Source of the DNA: Beverwykella pulmonaria
Taxonomy: Eukaryota; Ascomycota; Dothideomycetes; Pleosporales; Melanommataceae
Direction: 5' to 3'
DNA: 64,000 bases
Assembly: GCA_001599595.1 (NCBI GenBank)
Contig: BCHH01000002.1
Span: forward strand, 1,582,335-1,646,334
The position numbers were made by a program, and so were the translations under genes. Below the pieces are notes generated by a model, which worked only from the letters and a program-made list of their open reading frames with translations, made no database searches and was not told where the DNA came from. Of this stretch, positions 49,028 through 57,661 are shown one piece after another. Numbering within the stretch: position 1 is the first letter of the stretch; every line of letters starts with the position of its first letter.

Positions 49028-49227
49028 TAAGGGTTCCTATACAATTCTATGTATTTTTTCCAACACAGTCATCCACCTGCAATGCCAAAAACACCAAAAC
49101 GTCGTCTGAGCTACAAGGAACGCATCCAAATCCATACTCTAGCCAAGCTTAGATAGACACAAACAGCAATTTCTTAGAAGCTTAGGATCCCTCAGAGTAC
49201 AATTTCCAATTGTCTTTAATTGCCTAT

Positions 49228-49454
49228 GTAACAATATTATACATCGCCAGCCCCGGAAGGCCCTCAGGCAGGCCACAGGCCAGCCACAGGTTCTCCAGAG
49301 GATCACGTGACTTGGATTGGGATCACATAATCAAAGATCACGTGACCGCGCAGGAGTATATAGTCTTCTCAACAATCCTGAGTCATCCTCAAGGATTCGT
49401 CTCAATACAATCATACACCTACATTTAAGCTTCCTACTTACAAAAACCCTCACA
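49228..49454. mobile_element. Solo LTR A, 227 bp
   Basis: Starts TGTAACAATA and ends CCCTCACA (TG...CA ends). A perfect 5-bp duplication GCCTA flanks it (49223-49227 and 49455-49459). Joining the flanks restores the transposase frame (ISNCL-stop-LPKTPTKPK). It contains CACGTGA twice and TATATAG, plausible LTR promoter parts. No internal retrotransposon sequence is left, so it is a recombined solo LTR. Confidence 0.82.
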
Positions 49455-49708
49455 GCCTAAGACTCCTACAAAACCTAAAGGTCAAAAACCTATACTAAAT
49501 ACACCTCTTCAACACCTTCTTGTTCGCCATGCTACTAAAAACGCTAAACAGCGCTAGAAAACCCGCAAGGAGATTGCACAAGAGGTAGGGATCAACGTCT
49601 GCAGTCAAACACTTGTCAAGGCCTCTAAGAAGGAGCTCTATTACTATTAAAAGGCAACACTAAAGCCCTTTCTAACTAATGCTCACAAGGCTAAGCAGGT
49701 ACAGTAGG

Positions 49709-49841
49709 TGTAAGCTGGAGGGCGGAGGAAAAGGTGTCCAGATGTGTATTGTATGTGATGTATGTACAGCTGATATATATATGTGACGGACTGATTAGTC
49801 AGTGGCATGTCCACGTGACATTATGGTGTCCTCGGCTTACA
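49709..49841. mobile_element. Solo LTR-like insertion B, 133 bp
   Basis: Begins TGTAAGC and ends GCTTACA, with a perfect 5-bp duplication GTAGG on both sides (49704-49708 and 49842-49846). Joining the flanks gives KQVQ-stop-A-stop-EHIS-stop-TDKD, the expected transposase text with Trp codons turned to TAG. It is short for an LTR, so a TRIM-type LTR or other small element is possible. It also holds a CACGTGA. Confidence 0.78.
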
Positions 49842-50144
49842 GTAGGCATAGGAGCACATATCCTAGACAGATAAAGACTAGGCCTGTGTTGGCTAGAGTA
49901 ATAAGATTGTTGCTTAAACAGGCGCGGGAGAGCTATATATTACGCAGAGACCTGAGGAAGCCTGGTTACCTAATTGCTGCGCGCCTTAATTTAAAGATTT
50001 TAGCAGCTGCATAGCGTGGTCTATTATCTCAATAAATGCCAAAGGACCTCTTGTTATTTTTGAGAAGGCTTAGTGTACAAATAAGAAAAGACTGTTAACT
50101 TAGATGTCTATATCTACTATATATTACCACTTATTTAAACCTTC

Positions 50145-51433
50145 ACCTGGGGGCCCTTAATGCACAGATCAAGACTCCTGTACACAGCAGTAGCTAGACC
50201 AGCAATAGTGTACAGCTCGCAGACGTGGAGCCTGCAACCCAATGGCAAACCGCTTGCAACCAGTACAATAAAGCCACTTGCAGACATCTAGAAGAGATGC
50301 CTGCAGAAAGCTATAGGAGCCTACAAGGGAACCCCCCGCACAGCTATTAAGCGCAAGATAGGGGTTCCCCCACTTAACCTATGGGCAGAGAAACTGGCAA
50401 TGCAATACGCTATTTGCACCGCAGACACAACAGTAGAACAGGCAATATCCCAGACAACACAAGCTGTATAGGACTCACTAGCAATATAACGCCAAAACAC
50501 CTGCGCAGAGAAACCACCAACCTAGAGCAAAACCACAAGGATAATAGCAAAAGAAAGGTTAGCAGAGATACAGAAGTGGAATAAACATCAGGCAGAATAT
50601 CAACAGGTAAAACAACTAACTAGAATATAATTAGATCTAAAATAGGCAGAATAATGGCGCAAACAGGGAGCAAACTAAAGAGAAACAACATAGCGCGAAT
50701 CATAGACAAAGAACCCCCACTAGCTATACAATAACCTTATAAAAGCCCAATCAACAGCACTATTCCTTATGCGCACTAAAGCAATAGGACTAAACAGATG
50801 GCTTACTACCTAACACGTCACCAGCGTAACAAAGGAATGCACATGTAGGTGGCGCGAATAGACAGTACAACATGTAGTCTTCCACTGCCCAAAATACAAC
50901 CACAAAACGCTACTACTCTGCCTACGTAGTAAACAGCTGCACAAAGTGCTAGGAGACCCCCTACAAGCAGGAGCTGTGGCAAAGTAGTTTATACAGCAGA
51001 ACGTCCTAGCAATTTGCAGTAGCAAAGGGGCTAGAAAACAAGGCAATTGACAAATACCAGCAAGCAAACAGACTATTAACGTGGGAGCGAAGGCGCAACA
51101 ACAACAAAGAGAATACCTAAACCTCACCCTCTCTCTCTCCCTCTCTCTATTATTCTCTATTATTTTCCTCCCCTCACTCCTTTAGTTCTTTCAACCCCAC
51201 TACCTACTTTCCCTCTCTCTCTTTCTTTCTTAATTTCCCCTATACATAGGGGCAAGTGTAACAGGACGGGCGGTTAATTATTAAGGAAATAGCTGTATAA
51301 GCTCAAGAGCGTACTAACAGTATATAAAGCACACAAAGGGTTTTCCTTGTAGATAGGTTTTTCCTTAGGCAAAAGTCTGCATAGCCCAAACCAGGGCTAG
51401 TACCAGACGGTAAATAGAATAAATAATAATAAA
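50145..51433 (+). mobile_element. 5'-truncated LINE (Tad/I-like) insertion
   Basis: A 13-bp direct repeat TATTTAAACCTTC flanks the block (50132-50144 and 51434-51446). Inside, the plus strand reads KAIGAYKGTPRTAIKRKIGV then PPLNLWAEKLAMQYA, the segment after the reverse transcriptase of fungal LINEs. Further on are LFLMRTKAIGLNRWL and CTCRWRE...VVFHCPKYN, the terminal Cys/His part. A CT-rich stretch and an A-rich TAAATAATAATAAA end follow, as at a LINE 3' end. Many stops; 5' truncated. Removing it joins the transposase frame (DVYIYYILPLI-stop-TFQEAYKTYTGRDF). Confidence 0.8.
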
Positions 51434-51846
51434 TATTTAAACCTTCCAAGAGGCATACAAAACCTACACAGGCAGAGACTTTATTTATATAGAGGATAAC
51501 GCTTCAATCCACAACTTAGAGGCAACAACCTCTGCTTATCATGCAGCAGGAATCTAGAAAATGTAGTAGCCAGCCAACTCGCCTAATCTTAATCCAATTG
51601 AAAACGTTTAGCAGTTACTAAAGTACAGGCTAGCAAAGCGCTTTCCAAAAACTAATGCTAAGGTAAGGCAATGTCTACTAGAGGAGTGGGAGAAGATTCA
51701 AATTAATGACTACACAAAGTATATCAAGTCAATGCGAGAGCGTTGTTGGGCAGTCATCAATGCAGGTGGTGGGCCTACAAAGTGGTAGATGACAGTTTGG
51801 TGATATTTTGTATGTAATTTACATTGAAAATTACATTTCTTTGACA

Positions 51847-51913
51847 TTCTATGCACGGGCCAATGGCAGTGGGTCTCAGCGCGCGCTAACAGTCCGTTCA
51901 TGGGTGGAGGGTG
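51847..51913 (-). repeat. Right terminal inverted repeat of the Tc1 element
   Basis: Inverse partner of 47814-47871; about 9 bases longer through an insertion in the middle. Confidence 0.8.
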
Positions 51914-51915
51914 TA

Positions 51916-52574
51916 GCAAGCCCTCGTCTAATTTCCATTTGCTTAAAAGGGGTGTGAAAAATAAGTATCGTGTCGAAATACGAATCCTCTAACCAGCTAA
52001 TCAATTCCTGACCATTACCATCCTTCCAAGATCCTTGCAGAATTTTGAGCTCGTTCTTTGGGCTCGACAATCATCCGCATCGTTGGGAAATTGAGCTCCT
52101 AGGTAAATATAACTTCACCGCTGAAGACAGGTTTTGCTTTTGGGCATAGAGCTTGAATAGTACTGAATTGTGAGTATATTTGGAGAAAAACAATGCAAGA
52201 TGTTTGTTGGATATAAAGTCGAGATTGCTAGTCGAGCTAAAGTAGTTGGCTACCTCAGCACTAGCACCAAGGAGACATCGGAGCACTTACATACTTCCTG
52301 GCAACGAACGCCTCCTTCGCTCCTTCGCTCCTTCGCTCCTTCTAAAGATAGAGCAGTATTGGGGGGTGGACTAACGTCCTGTCCTGTCCTGTGACTCGTG
52401 TCTGCATCCCTAATCCAGACTATATTTAAATAGGTCACCATTTATCTTCACTTTACTTTCCACTGTCAATCCAGTAATATCAACAGTCAAACATTACTCT
52501 TCAATCATCTCCCAAAAACTTCAGCCCTCTTCCTCGTCGCCACTCATTTACACACTTGCATCTCCAATCCTAAA
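51916..52574. other. Flank of transposon island, promoter of secreted protein
   Basis: A minus-strand open stretch (52286-51876) reads NELKILQGSWKDGNGQELIS and similar, with one in-frame TGA; it may be a gene scrap. Two short tandem repeats lie at 52312-52342 and 52376-52390. The last 100 bases are CT-rich with a TATATTTAAATA box near 52419, a good core promoter for the secreted-protein gene. Confidence 0.4.
52312..52342. repeat. Tandem repeat, about 4 copies of an 8-mer
   Basis: The unit CTCCTTCG is repeated nearly four times without error. A second array, GTCCT three times, is at 52376-52390. Both lie in the upstream region of the secreted-protein gene. Confidence 0.9.
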
Positions 52575-53030
52575 ATGCAAATCTTTACTACCATCCTCCT
52601 CGCAGCTGTGGGTAGTCTCGCAGCCGGCTCCCCAGTCTCCGACCCCAACCGTCTTCCAGCTTCCAACTTTCTCCTTCCTCGCCTTTCACCTTCGTCCAAC
52701 TGCGCAGTCAATTACCCACGTCTAACCGTGGCGCGTGTAGCCAATCTGGCCGACCAATTCGCCGACTCTTCGGGCACCATCTACGAGGGCGTGTCCGGTA
52801 CGAGCTACCAGGTCGCCTGCACTGGGGGTACAGGCATTTACTTGACCACCACTCCTAACAGTGGCAACGTTTTTATCCCTGCCCCGGATCTGGCGAGTTA
52901 TCTTCGAAATACTTTTCAAGACTGTTATGGATATGCTCCATTTGCTGGTTCTGGGGATAATGTTTTTGCACCGGCGTTTCTGTATCAGGGCCCGGGGTTT
53001 AGTGTGTTAGCTCATGGGAGTGCGTGCTAA
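52575..53030 (+). CDS. Small secreted four-cysteine protein
   Basis: A 151-aa single-exon ORF. MQIFTTILLAAVGSLAAGSP is a clear signal peptide with a likely cut after AAG or AGS. The mature part has only four Cys (43, 82, 117, 151), enough for two disulfides, the last being the final residue, and is rich in Ser, Gly, Ala, Asn and Tyr with no Trp. Motifs visible are CAVNYPRLTVARVANLADQF and TYEG-like SSGTIYEGVSGTSYQVACTG. I recognise no domain. Size, secretion, cysteines and its place beside a repeat island fit a candidate effector or cell-surface protein, which is inference only. A TATA-like box about 155 bases upstream and a CT-rich leader support transcription. Confidence 0.75.
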   Translation: MQIFTTILLAAVGSLAAGSPVSDPNRLPASNFLLPRLSPSSNCAVNYPRLTVARVANLADQFADSSGTIYEGVSGTSYQVACTGGTGIYLTTTPNSGNVFIPAPDLASYLRNTFQDCYGYAPFAGSGDNVFAPAFLYQGPGFSVLAHGSAC

Positions 53031-53433
53031 AGAAGGAGGGAGAGGGGATGGCGGGAATGAGGGGGCTTGTCTGGATATACAGTTAGATCTAGCTCTAATT
53101 TTTTTTCCCCATACCCTCATTTCCAATGCAGAATTTTGTGGAAACACTATCCAAAAGTCAAAGAAAGGCTTTGCTATTATATCACATGAATATATTTATC
53201 TAGTCCTTCTACTGTCTATGTAGTTTAGTTCCTCGCCCCTTTCCTGGCATAAAGCAAATCAAAACTCCGCTTTATAACAGAGCTGACAGGAGATGGAGTT
53301 ACAACTATCCTTAATCAAAAGGCTTTTATCATGTCCGCGGACAGTCCTTTTTGATTTTTTAGATGAAAGTCGCAGGTATCCTAGCTTACACGAATCTCGG
53401 ACTCTCGCAGGGGCGATTTAGTCTCTATTCAAA
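53031..53433. other. 3' region of secreted-protein gene
   Basis: About 400 bases, AT-rich after 53090. No gene seen. Confidence 0.4.
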
Positions 53434-53700
53434 TTAACTCAGTCTTTGCTCATGCCAAAACAGCAGCGGCTGCGCAGACCAGCAACCAGAACCAGAACGA
53501 GTCGCCAGACAGCTTTGCATACCTTTAGAGGTAGACAGTAGAGCACCTATAGAAGGTTGATTATATGGAGGAAGTCTTGAATCCTCTATCCAAGAAAGCC
53601 CAACGTTACCCATAATCGCGTTGCCAATACAACTTAAGCAAAGATATTCATCCGTAATATTGCACGACTTAACTTTTTTCCCCATCCTCCTACCCGTCAC
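53434..53700 (-). CDS. Possible small ORF, doubtful
   Basis: An 88-codon minus-strand frame (KSCNITDEYLCLSCIGNAIM and onward). The 3' end in the next frame reads LSGDSFWFWLLVCAAAAVLA before a stop, which looks like a GPI-anchor or membrane tail, so the true gene may have an unseen intron or a frameshift. TATATATA and CACGTG motifs lie 90-180 bases upstream in the right direction. No family recognised. Confidence 0.25.
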   Translation of the reverse strand: MTGRRMGKKVKSCNITDEYLCLSCIGNAIMGNVGLSWIEDSRLPPYNQPSIGALLSTSKGMQSCLATRSGSGCWSAQPLLFWHEQRLS

Positions 53701-53779
53701 GAGTGAGAAGCGGAAGTCAACTGTCTGATGGATAAAGTGTGTATAAAGAGTGTGAAAGCCGTGAAGAGCTAACTGCTCG

Positions 53780-54680
53780 CACGACGACTATATATACCTT
53801 TGAAGGGAGAGCTAGCTAGAATAGGATATATGGTATGTCACGTGAGACACATGTCATATGATAGAACACGTGACATATGTGACACTACCATCCCTTTTAC
53901 CAATCACTACCTGCTATAATTTCCCTCCCCATGCCTGCGCCTCGTCTGGCTACAATTTCACTAGGCCCTAATGTCTACAAACTCCTCTTCTGACGTTCAA
54001 CACCGCCGTTATTCGCGGATGGCTTGCCGACGAGCTAGCGTTTGCTCGGTCCGAAAACGCGCCTGCAGTCCATTATCACCACAACCTAAGCGACGTCGAC
54101 CGCTCCAGCCTATGCGAATGAATATGAACCGTTGCTTGTCACGGCGGAAGGACAGCGAGGAACAATGGCCCCGAACTAGGCAAGGTTAGCGCAGGAAGAA
54201 CAACGTCTTGTCGGATGAGGGCCATGTGACCATATGGCAAGGCCAAATCCAGGTTCGCTAGTGTTAATACGACACAATCCTTGTTTACTTTCTTCCTTCC
54301 TCCGAGGTCCGACCTAGTTATGGATTTATGCCGTCCACTCGACTAGCGAATGTCATATGCTAGTTGAAGTCACGTATGCTGGAAACTCCTGGCTTACCGT
54401 ATCTACGCCCCAAAAAACAACGTCCCTCACGCAAAAGTATCGCCGGCCGCTCTCCTCATAAGTTGGGTTTAAATCAGTCTGCTTTCCATTCTACAGCTCC
54501 AACCAGTCAAGAAGTGGTCAAACCGTTACCCAAAGTGCATCGTTGCGGCGTGGTTGCAACCTTCAAAAATTGAGTACCTATCACGGTATATCACGTGTAT
54601 ATCACGTGGACCACATGATCTTGGATATCACGTGCACTATGCGCTTAGTCACATGTCCCGATTAGTCATAGCTAGATATA
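53780..54680. promoter_or_regulatory. CACGTG-rich region with outward-facing TATA boxes
   Basis: CACGTG occurs at 53839, 53867, 54592, 54603 and 54629, with CACATG or CATATG half-sites between. A TATATATA box sits outside each cluster (about 53787 and about 54672), so each side looks like a promoter pointing away from the centre. The sequences around the two TATA boxes (CGACGACTATATATA and, inverted, CGACGAGTATATATA) resemble an inverted repeat. The region between holds broken coding-like frames. It may be an old inverted-repeat element. Confidence 0.4.
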
Positions 54681-54689
54681 TATACTCGT

Positions 54690-55290
54690 CGATTTCCATA
54701 GCTTCTAAATCAACTCAGTCCCTGATTTATCTCGTCCATATTACGTGACCGCGCACTCCGATAGTACCCAATAAGAAGATGACACGAGCTTGAAGGAAAT
54801 CCTCATGCTGGTTGCAGACCTCGCCAACACCGTTATTTTTGAGATTACTCTTTGCAATGTGCATTCACCAGCAACACCACGTTTGACCACGTTTGATTCT
54901 CTCAATCGTTGCTATAATACGACCCGCATCAACAAAAAGCAACAGAGATCTTTGGCTGTCAGTGATGGTAATACCCGTTTGCGCCGTGATTGGAAGGGGA
55001 TAGATCTTATTGAAAGATGACAGGCTTGCTGTATAGAAACGCATAGTTTTTTGTCCCATCGAATAGCACGATCGCTCCATGCAACTCTTTGATTAATATA
55101 TTTATTCCCACAATTCGATTGGGTGCGTGTTAGCCCGTATTGCTGGCTTGAAAGTTTTGCGAGGATTAAATCGATTCTTGTTATCGAAAGCTATTTCCTT
55201 CTCCTACACACCTCGTAACACATATCGCCTTTCCAGTTAACGGCTCTCGCCTTTCTGATTACCTTCTAAGTTTCCCCACCTGAATAATTT
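54690..55290. other. Intergenic, upstream of BTB gene
   Basis: No supported gene; short open frames only. The presumed BTB promoter lies in the last 150 bases. Confidence 0.4.
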
Positions 55291-56506
55291 ATGCAATCCC
55301 CCTACCTGATAGATCCAGATGGAGATGTCGATTTACTCTTGCAGCAAGATGAAGCATTATGGCTAGATGCCAAGTTTGAGGTGCCCTCTCCGCCGCCAAG
55401 TTTGAACTACAAACGCCCAATCACTCCAGTGCCCAAAATTAGTGAGAAGAAAAAGAAAAAAGGGAAAAAATCATCTATCTTCATATCGGAACCGGAACAA
55501 GACCACGCCTCGATCGCCGAACCGTCTGGCTTCGATGAATATGCAGAACCACCTCCCCACCTAGAACAAAATGCTGCAGACGTCGCTAAAGACCACGTCG
55601 CTTCAGAATCAGATGGAAGTTTTATACGAATACGGGTTTCATCGAAGCATTTGACGCTAGCATCGTCATATTTCAAGCGCAATCTAGGAAGCGGGATGGC
55701 AGAGAGCTGTACTCTTCGATCCCAAGGCCACGTAGAACTCGCTATGAATGGGCAAGATTTGGAAGCAACTCTGATTGTCATGAACATTATCCATGGTCGT
55801 ACCCGCCAGGTTCCTCTCTTTATCGACGTCAACATACTGACGAAGATCGCGGTTCTGGTGGACTATCTTCAATCTCACGAAGCTATCGAGCATTTCTCAG
55901 ACAGGTGGATTGAGCACCTTGAGGAGAATATCCCGAAGAGTTACTCGAGGGAGCTGGTTCAATGGCTTTGTATCTCCCTTGTCTTCAACAAGGCTAGCAT
56001 ATTCAAGGCTATAACTCGCACGGCACTATACCAGGCCGCAGGCCCAGTGGAAACGTTTGACCTCCCAATTTGGGACTATGTCGCAGGTGAGAAGTTAGAT
56101 TCGCCGTTAAGAATTGAGTCGATGCTAAAGCATGCACATAGATAAACTTAACCAACATAGGTCTGCCACGATTGAACAACTTCTTTCTGGCCTTGAAATA
56201 CTGCTAGAAAAGCTGCGGCTCGACCAAACTGAATGCAGTTTTGAGTGCAACGCCATGCAGTATGGTACACTGGTCAAGGAGCTTGGGTATCGAGGGCTAC
56301 TTTTCCCTCGACCTCAGACTCCATTCCTTGGGTATAGCTTCGAGAATATAGTCTCCAGCATTAGCCACATAGAAAACTCACCATGTTGCGATAGATGTCA
56401 GTCGTCTTCATTTGATCCAAGTACCGGGAATTTGACGCCTCAAATCACATCGCTTATCAAGAACACTACGGAAAATTTAGGAGGATTGTCTCTGCACGAA
56501 TTTTAG
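55291..56506 (+). CDS. BTB/POZ-domain protein
   Basis: Two exons (55291-56086, 56142-56506) give 386 aa; the 55-nt intron is GTGAGA...CATAG. The N-terminal 100 residues are disordered with a Lys-rich run and Pro/Glu patches. The BTB core spans about 105-260: IRIRVSSKHLTLASSYFKRN, LRSQGHVELAMNGQDLEATL, IVMNIIHGRTRQVPLFIDVN, LTKIAVLVDYLQSHEAIEHF and SDRWIEHLEENIPKS. The same layout occurs in many fungal BTB proteins of unknown role, some of which may recruit targets to Cul3 ligases. The C-terminal exon continues the helical tail (RSATIEQLLSGLEILLEKLR) and has a CCDRC cluster seen in relatives as CxxC. No damage seen. Confidence 0.78.
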
Positions 56507-57661
56507 TGAGTTTTCGAGATAGATTGCTATAGGAATTTTTCGGTCGCTTGATGAACAGTAGGAGAAGAGCAGGAGTGGGCGGGAAACGCAACTGCTGAGA
56601 GCTATCCAGTAAACTTTTTTGCACAATCTATCCTGCATCCTGTTAGTTCCTGTTCCCTCGATTTTATCTAAAAATTACGAAGTGAATAGATAGCTAGCTT
56701 GTTGAATCGTTGCCAATACTCCAGATTGCTAACCCGGATACTAACGATTCTATAAGAACGAAAAATGAATTGAAACACCTCGATGCTGACCGCACTACCC
56801 TTAACTTGGTACTACAGTAATTCGGGACAGAGGGGTTTTATTATGAACGCGGCCAGTTTGAAGAGATGAAGAATATATGCTCCCACATATTGGCTAGATA
56901 CGATAAGGCTTTCGGGCTATATGCAGCTGGAGTAATGCATTTGTAGTCCTTAGGCAATCTAACAAGCAGATTGTCATATATCTGCAAAGCAGACTTAATT
57001 CGGATATATCGACAAAATATGCATAGATCACAATTATATCGATGTCTTCGAGAGGGTTAGAAAATACTAGTAGTATACGCATGCAAAGGCTCATGACAGG
57101 CGGCCAAAATGGCAAAATCATTGCTCCAGTACAGCTAGCTTTGCATCAAGCCAAGTATATACTAAGCATCTTCTTGACTATTGACATGTGTGGATAGCGA
57201 CTAAGGTGTTGGAATAGCATGTCGCTCAGGATGCTTCTGCAGGTATTGTACATCAGCAGCGCTGCCAGCACTTATCATGTATTAGTGGTGCGCTAGGGAG
57301 GAAGGCCGACCCACTCCGGCCACACCCTTGCCGGCGTCTGAGTTTTTTGAGGTGAAATGAGAATATTGGGGAAATGGGCTAATGTGGTTAGGATTATGGT
57401 GGTCTAGCACAGCCACATTTCTATCCGGCAATTATGAAGGCCAAAGATGGGTTGGAGTGATAGAGTTGGGAATTTCACGCTCAGCAATTGTTCTCGCGAT
57501 CACTACCGTCGCAATGCGGCCCAGATACTAACTTAAGTAATTGATAAAATTTTTGTTAATCATATGCGACTTTTGTTTCAACCGTTCATATCCCACTAGC
57601 TAGAGAGGAAGGACCATGTGGCCCGAAGAGACTCAAACTTTTCCCATTTCGGTTTGTCCAG
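56507..57661. other. Convergent intergenic region, no gene seen
   Basis: About 1.15 kb of AT-rich sequence between the 3' ends of the BTB and dynamin genes. Nothing supported. Confidence 0.4.

Larger units (their letters stand above)
49082..51788 (+). pseudogene. Tc1/mariner transposase, RIP-damaged and interrupted
   Basis: DDE transposase of the 4.1-kb element. The frame starts MPKTPKRRLSYKERIQIHTL (helix-turn-helix) and, with the insertions left out, continues through TISNCL, PKTPTKPKGQKPILNTPLQH, EIAQEVGINVCSQTLVKASK, EHIS-TDKD, TGAGELYITQRPEEAWLPNC, IYIEDNASIHNLEATTSAYH (catalytic DN block) and PANSPNLNPIENV. At least ten codons that should be Trp or Gln are TAG or TAA, the pattern left by C-to-T changes on either strand. 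It makes no functional protein. Confidence 0.8.
47814..51913. mobile_element. Tc1/mariner-type DNA transposon with nested insertions
   Basis: Bounded by matching terminal inverted repeats, CACCCTCCACCCATGAAC at the left and its inverse at the right (one A/G difference just inside), extending in to GGCCCGTGCATAGAA about 58-67 bases from each end. TA dinucleotides flank it (47812-47813 and 51914-51915), the expected Tc1/mariner target duplication. Within it lie a broken transposase reading frame and four younger insertions, listed separately. Without them the element would be about 2.3 kb. Confidence 0.85.

Noticed and set aside
51125..51235. CT-rich tract as an independent microsatellite
   Set aside because: It sits at the expected 3' end of the truncated LINE and is better explained as part of it.
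51876..52286. Minus-strand gene next to the Tc1 right end
   Set aside because: Open apart from one TGA, but there is no ATG in good context and no recognisable domain, and part of the frame is transposon TIR. Kept only as a note in the intergenic entry.
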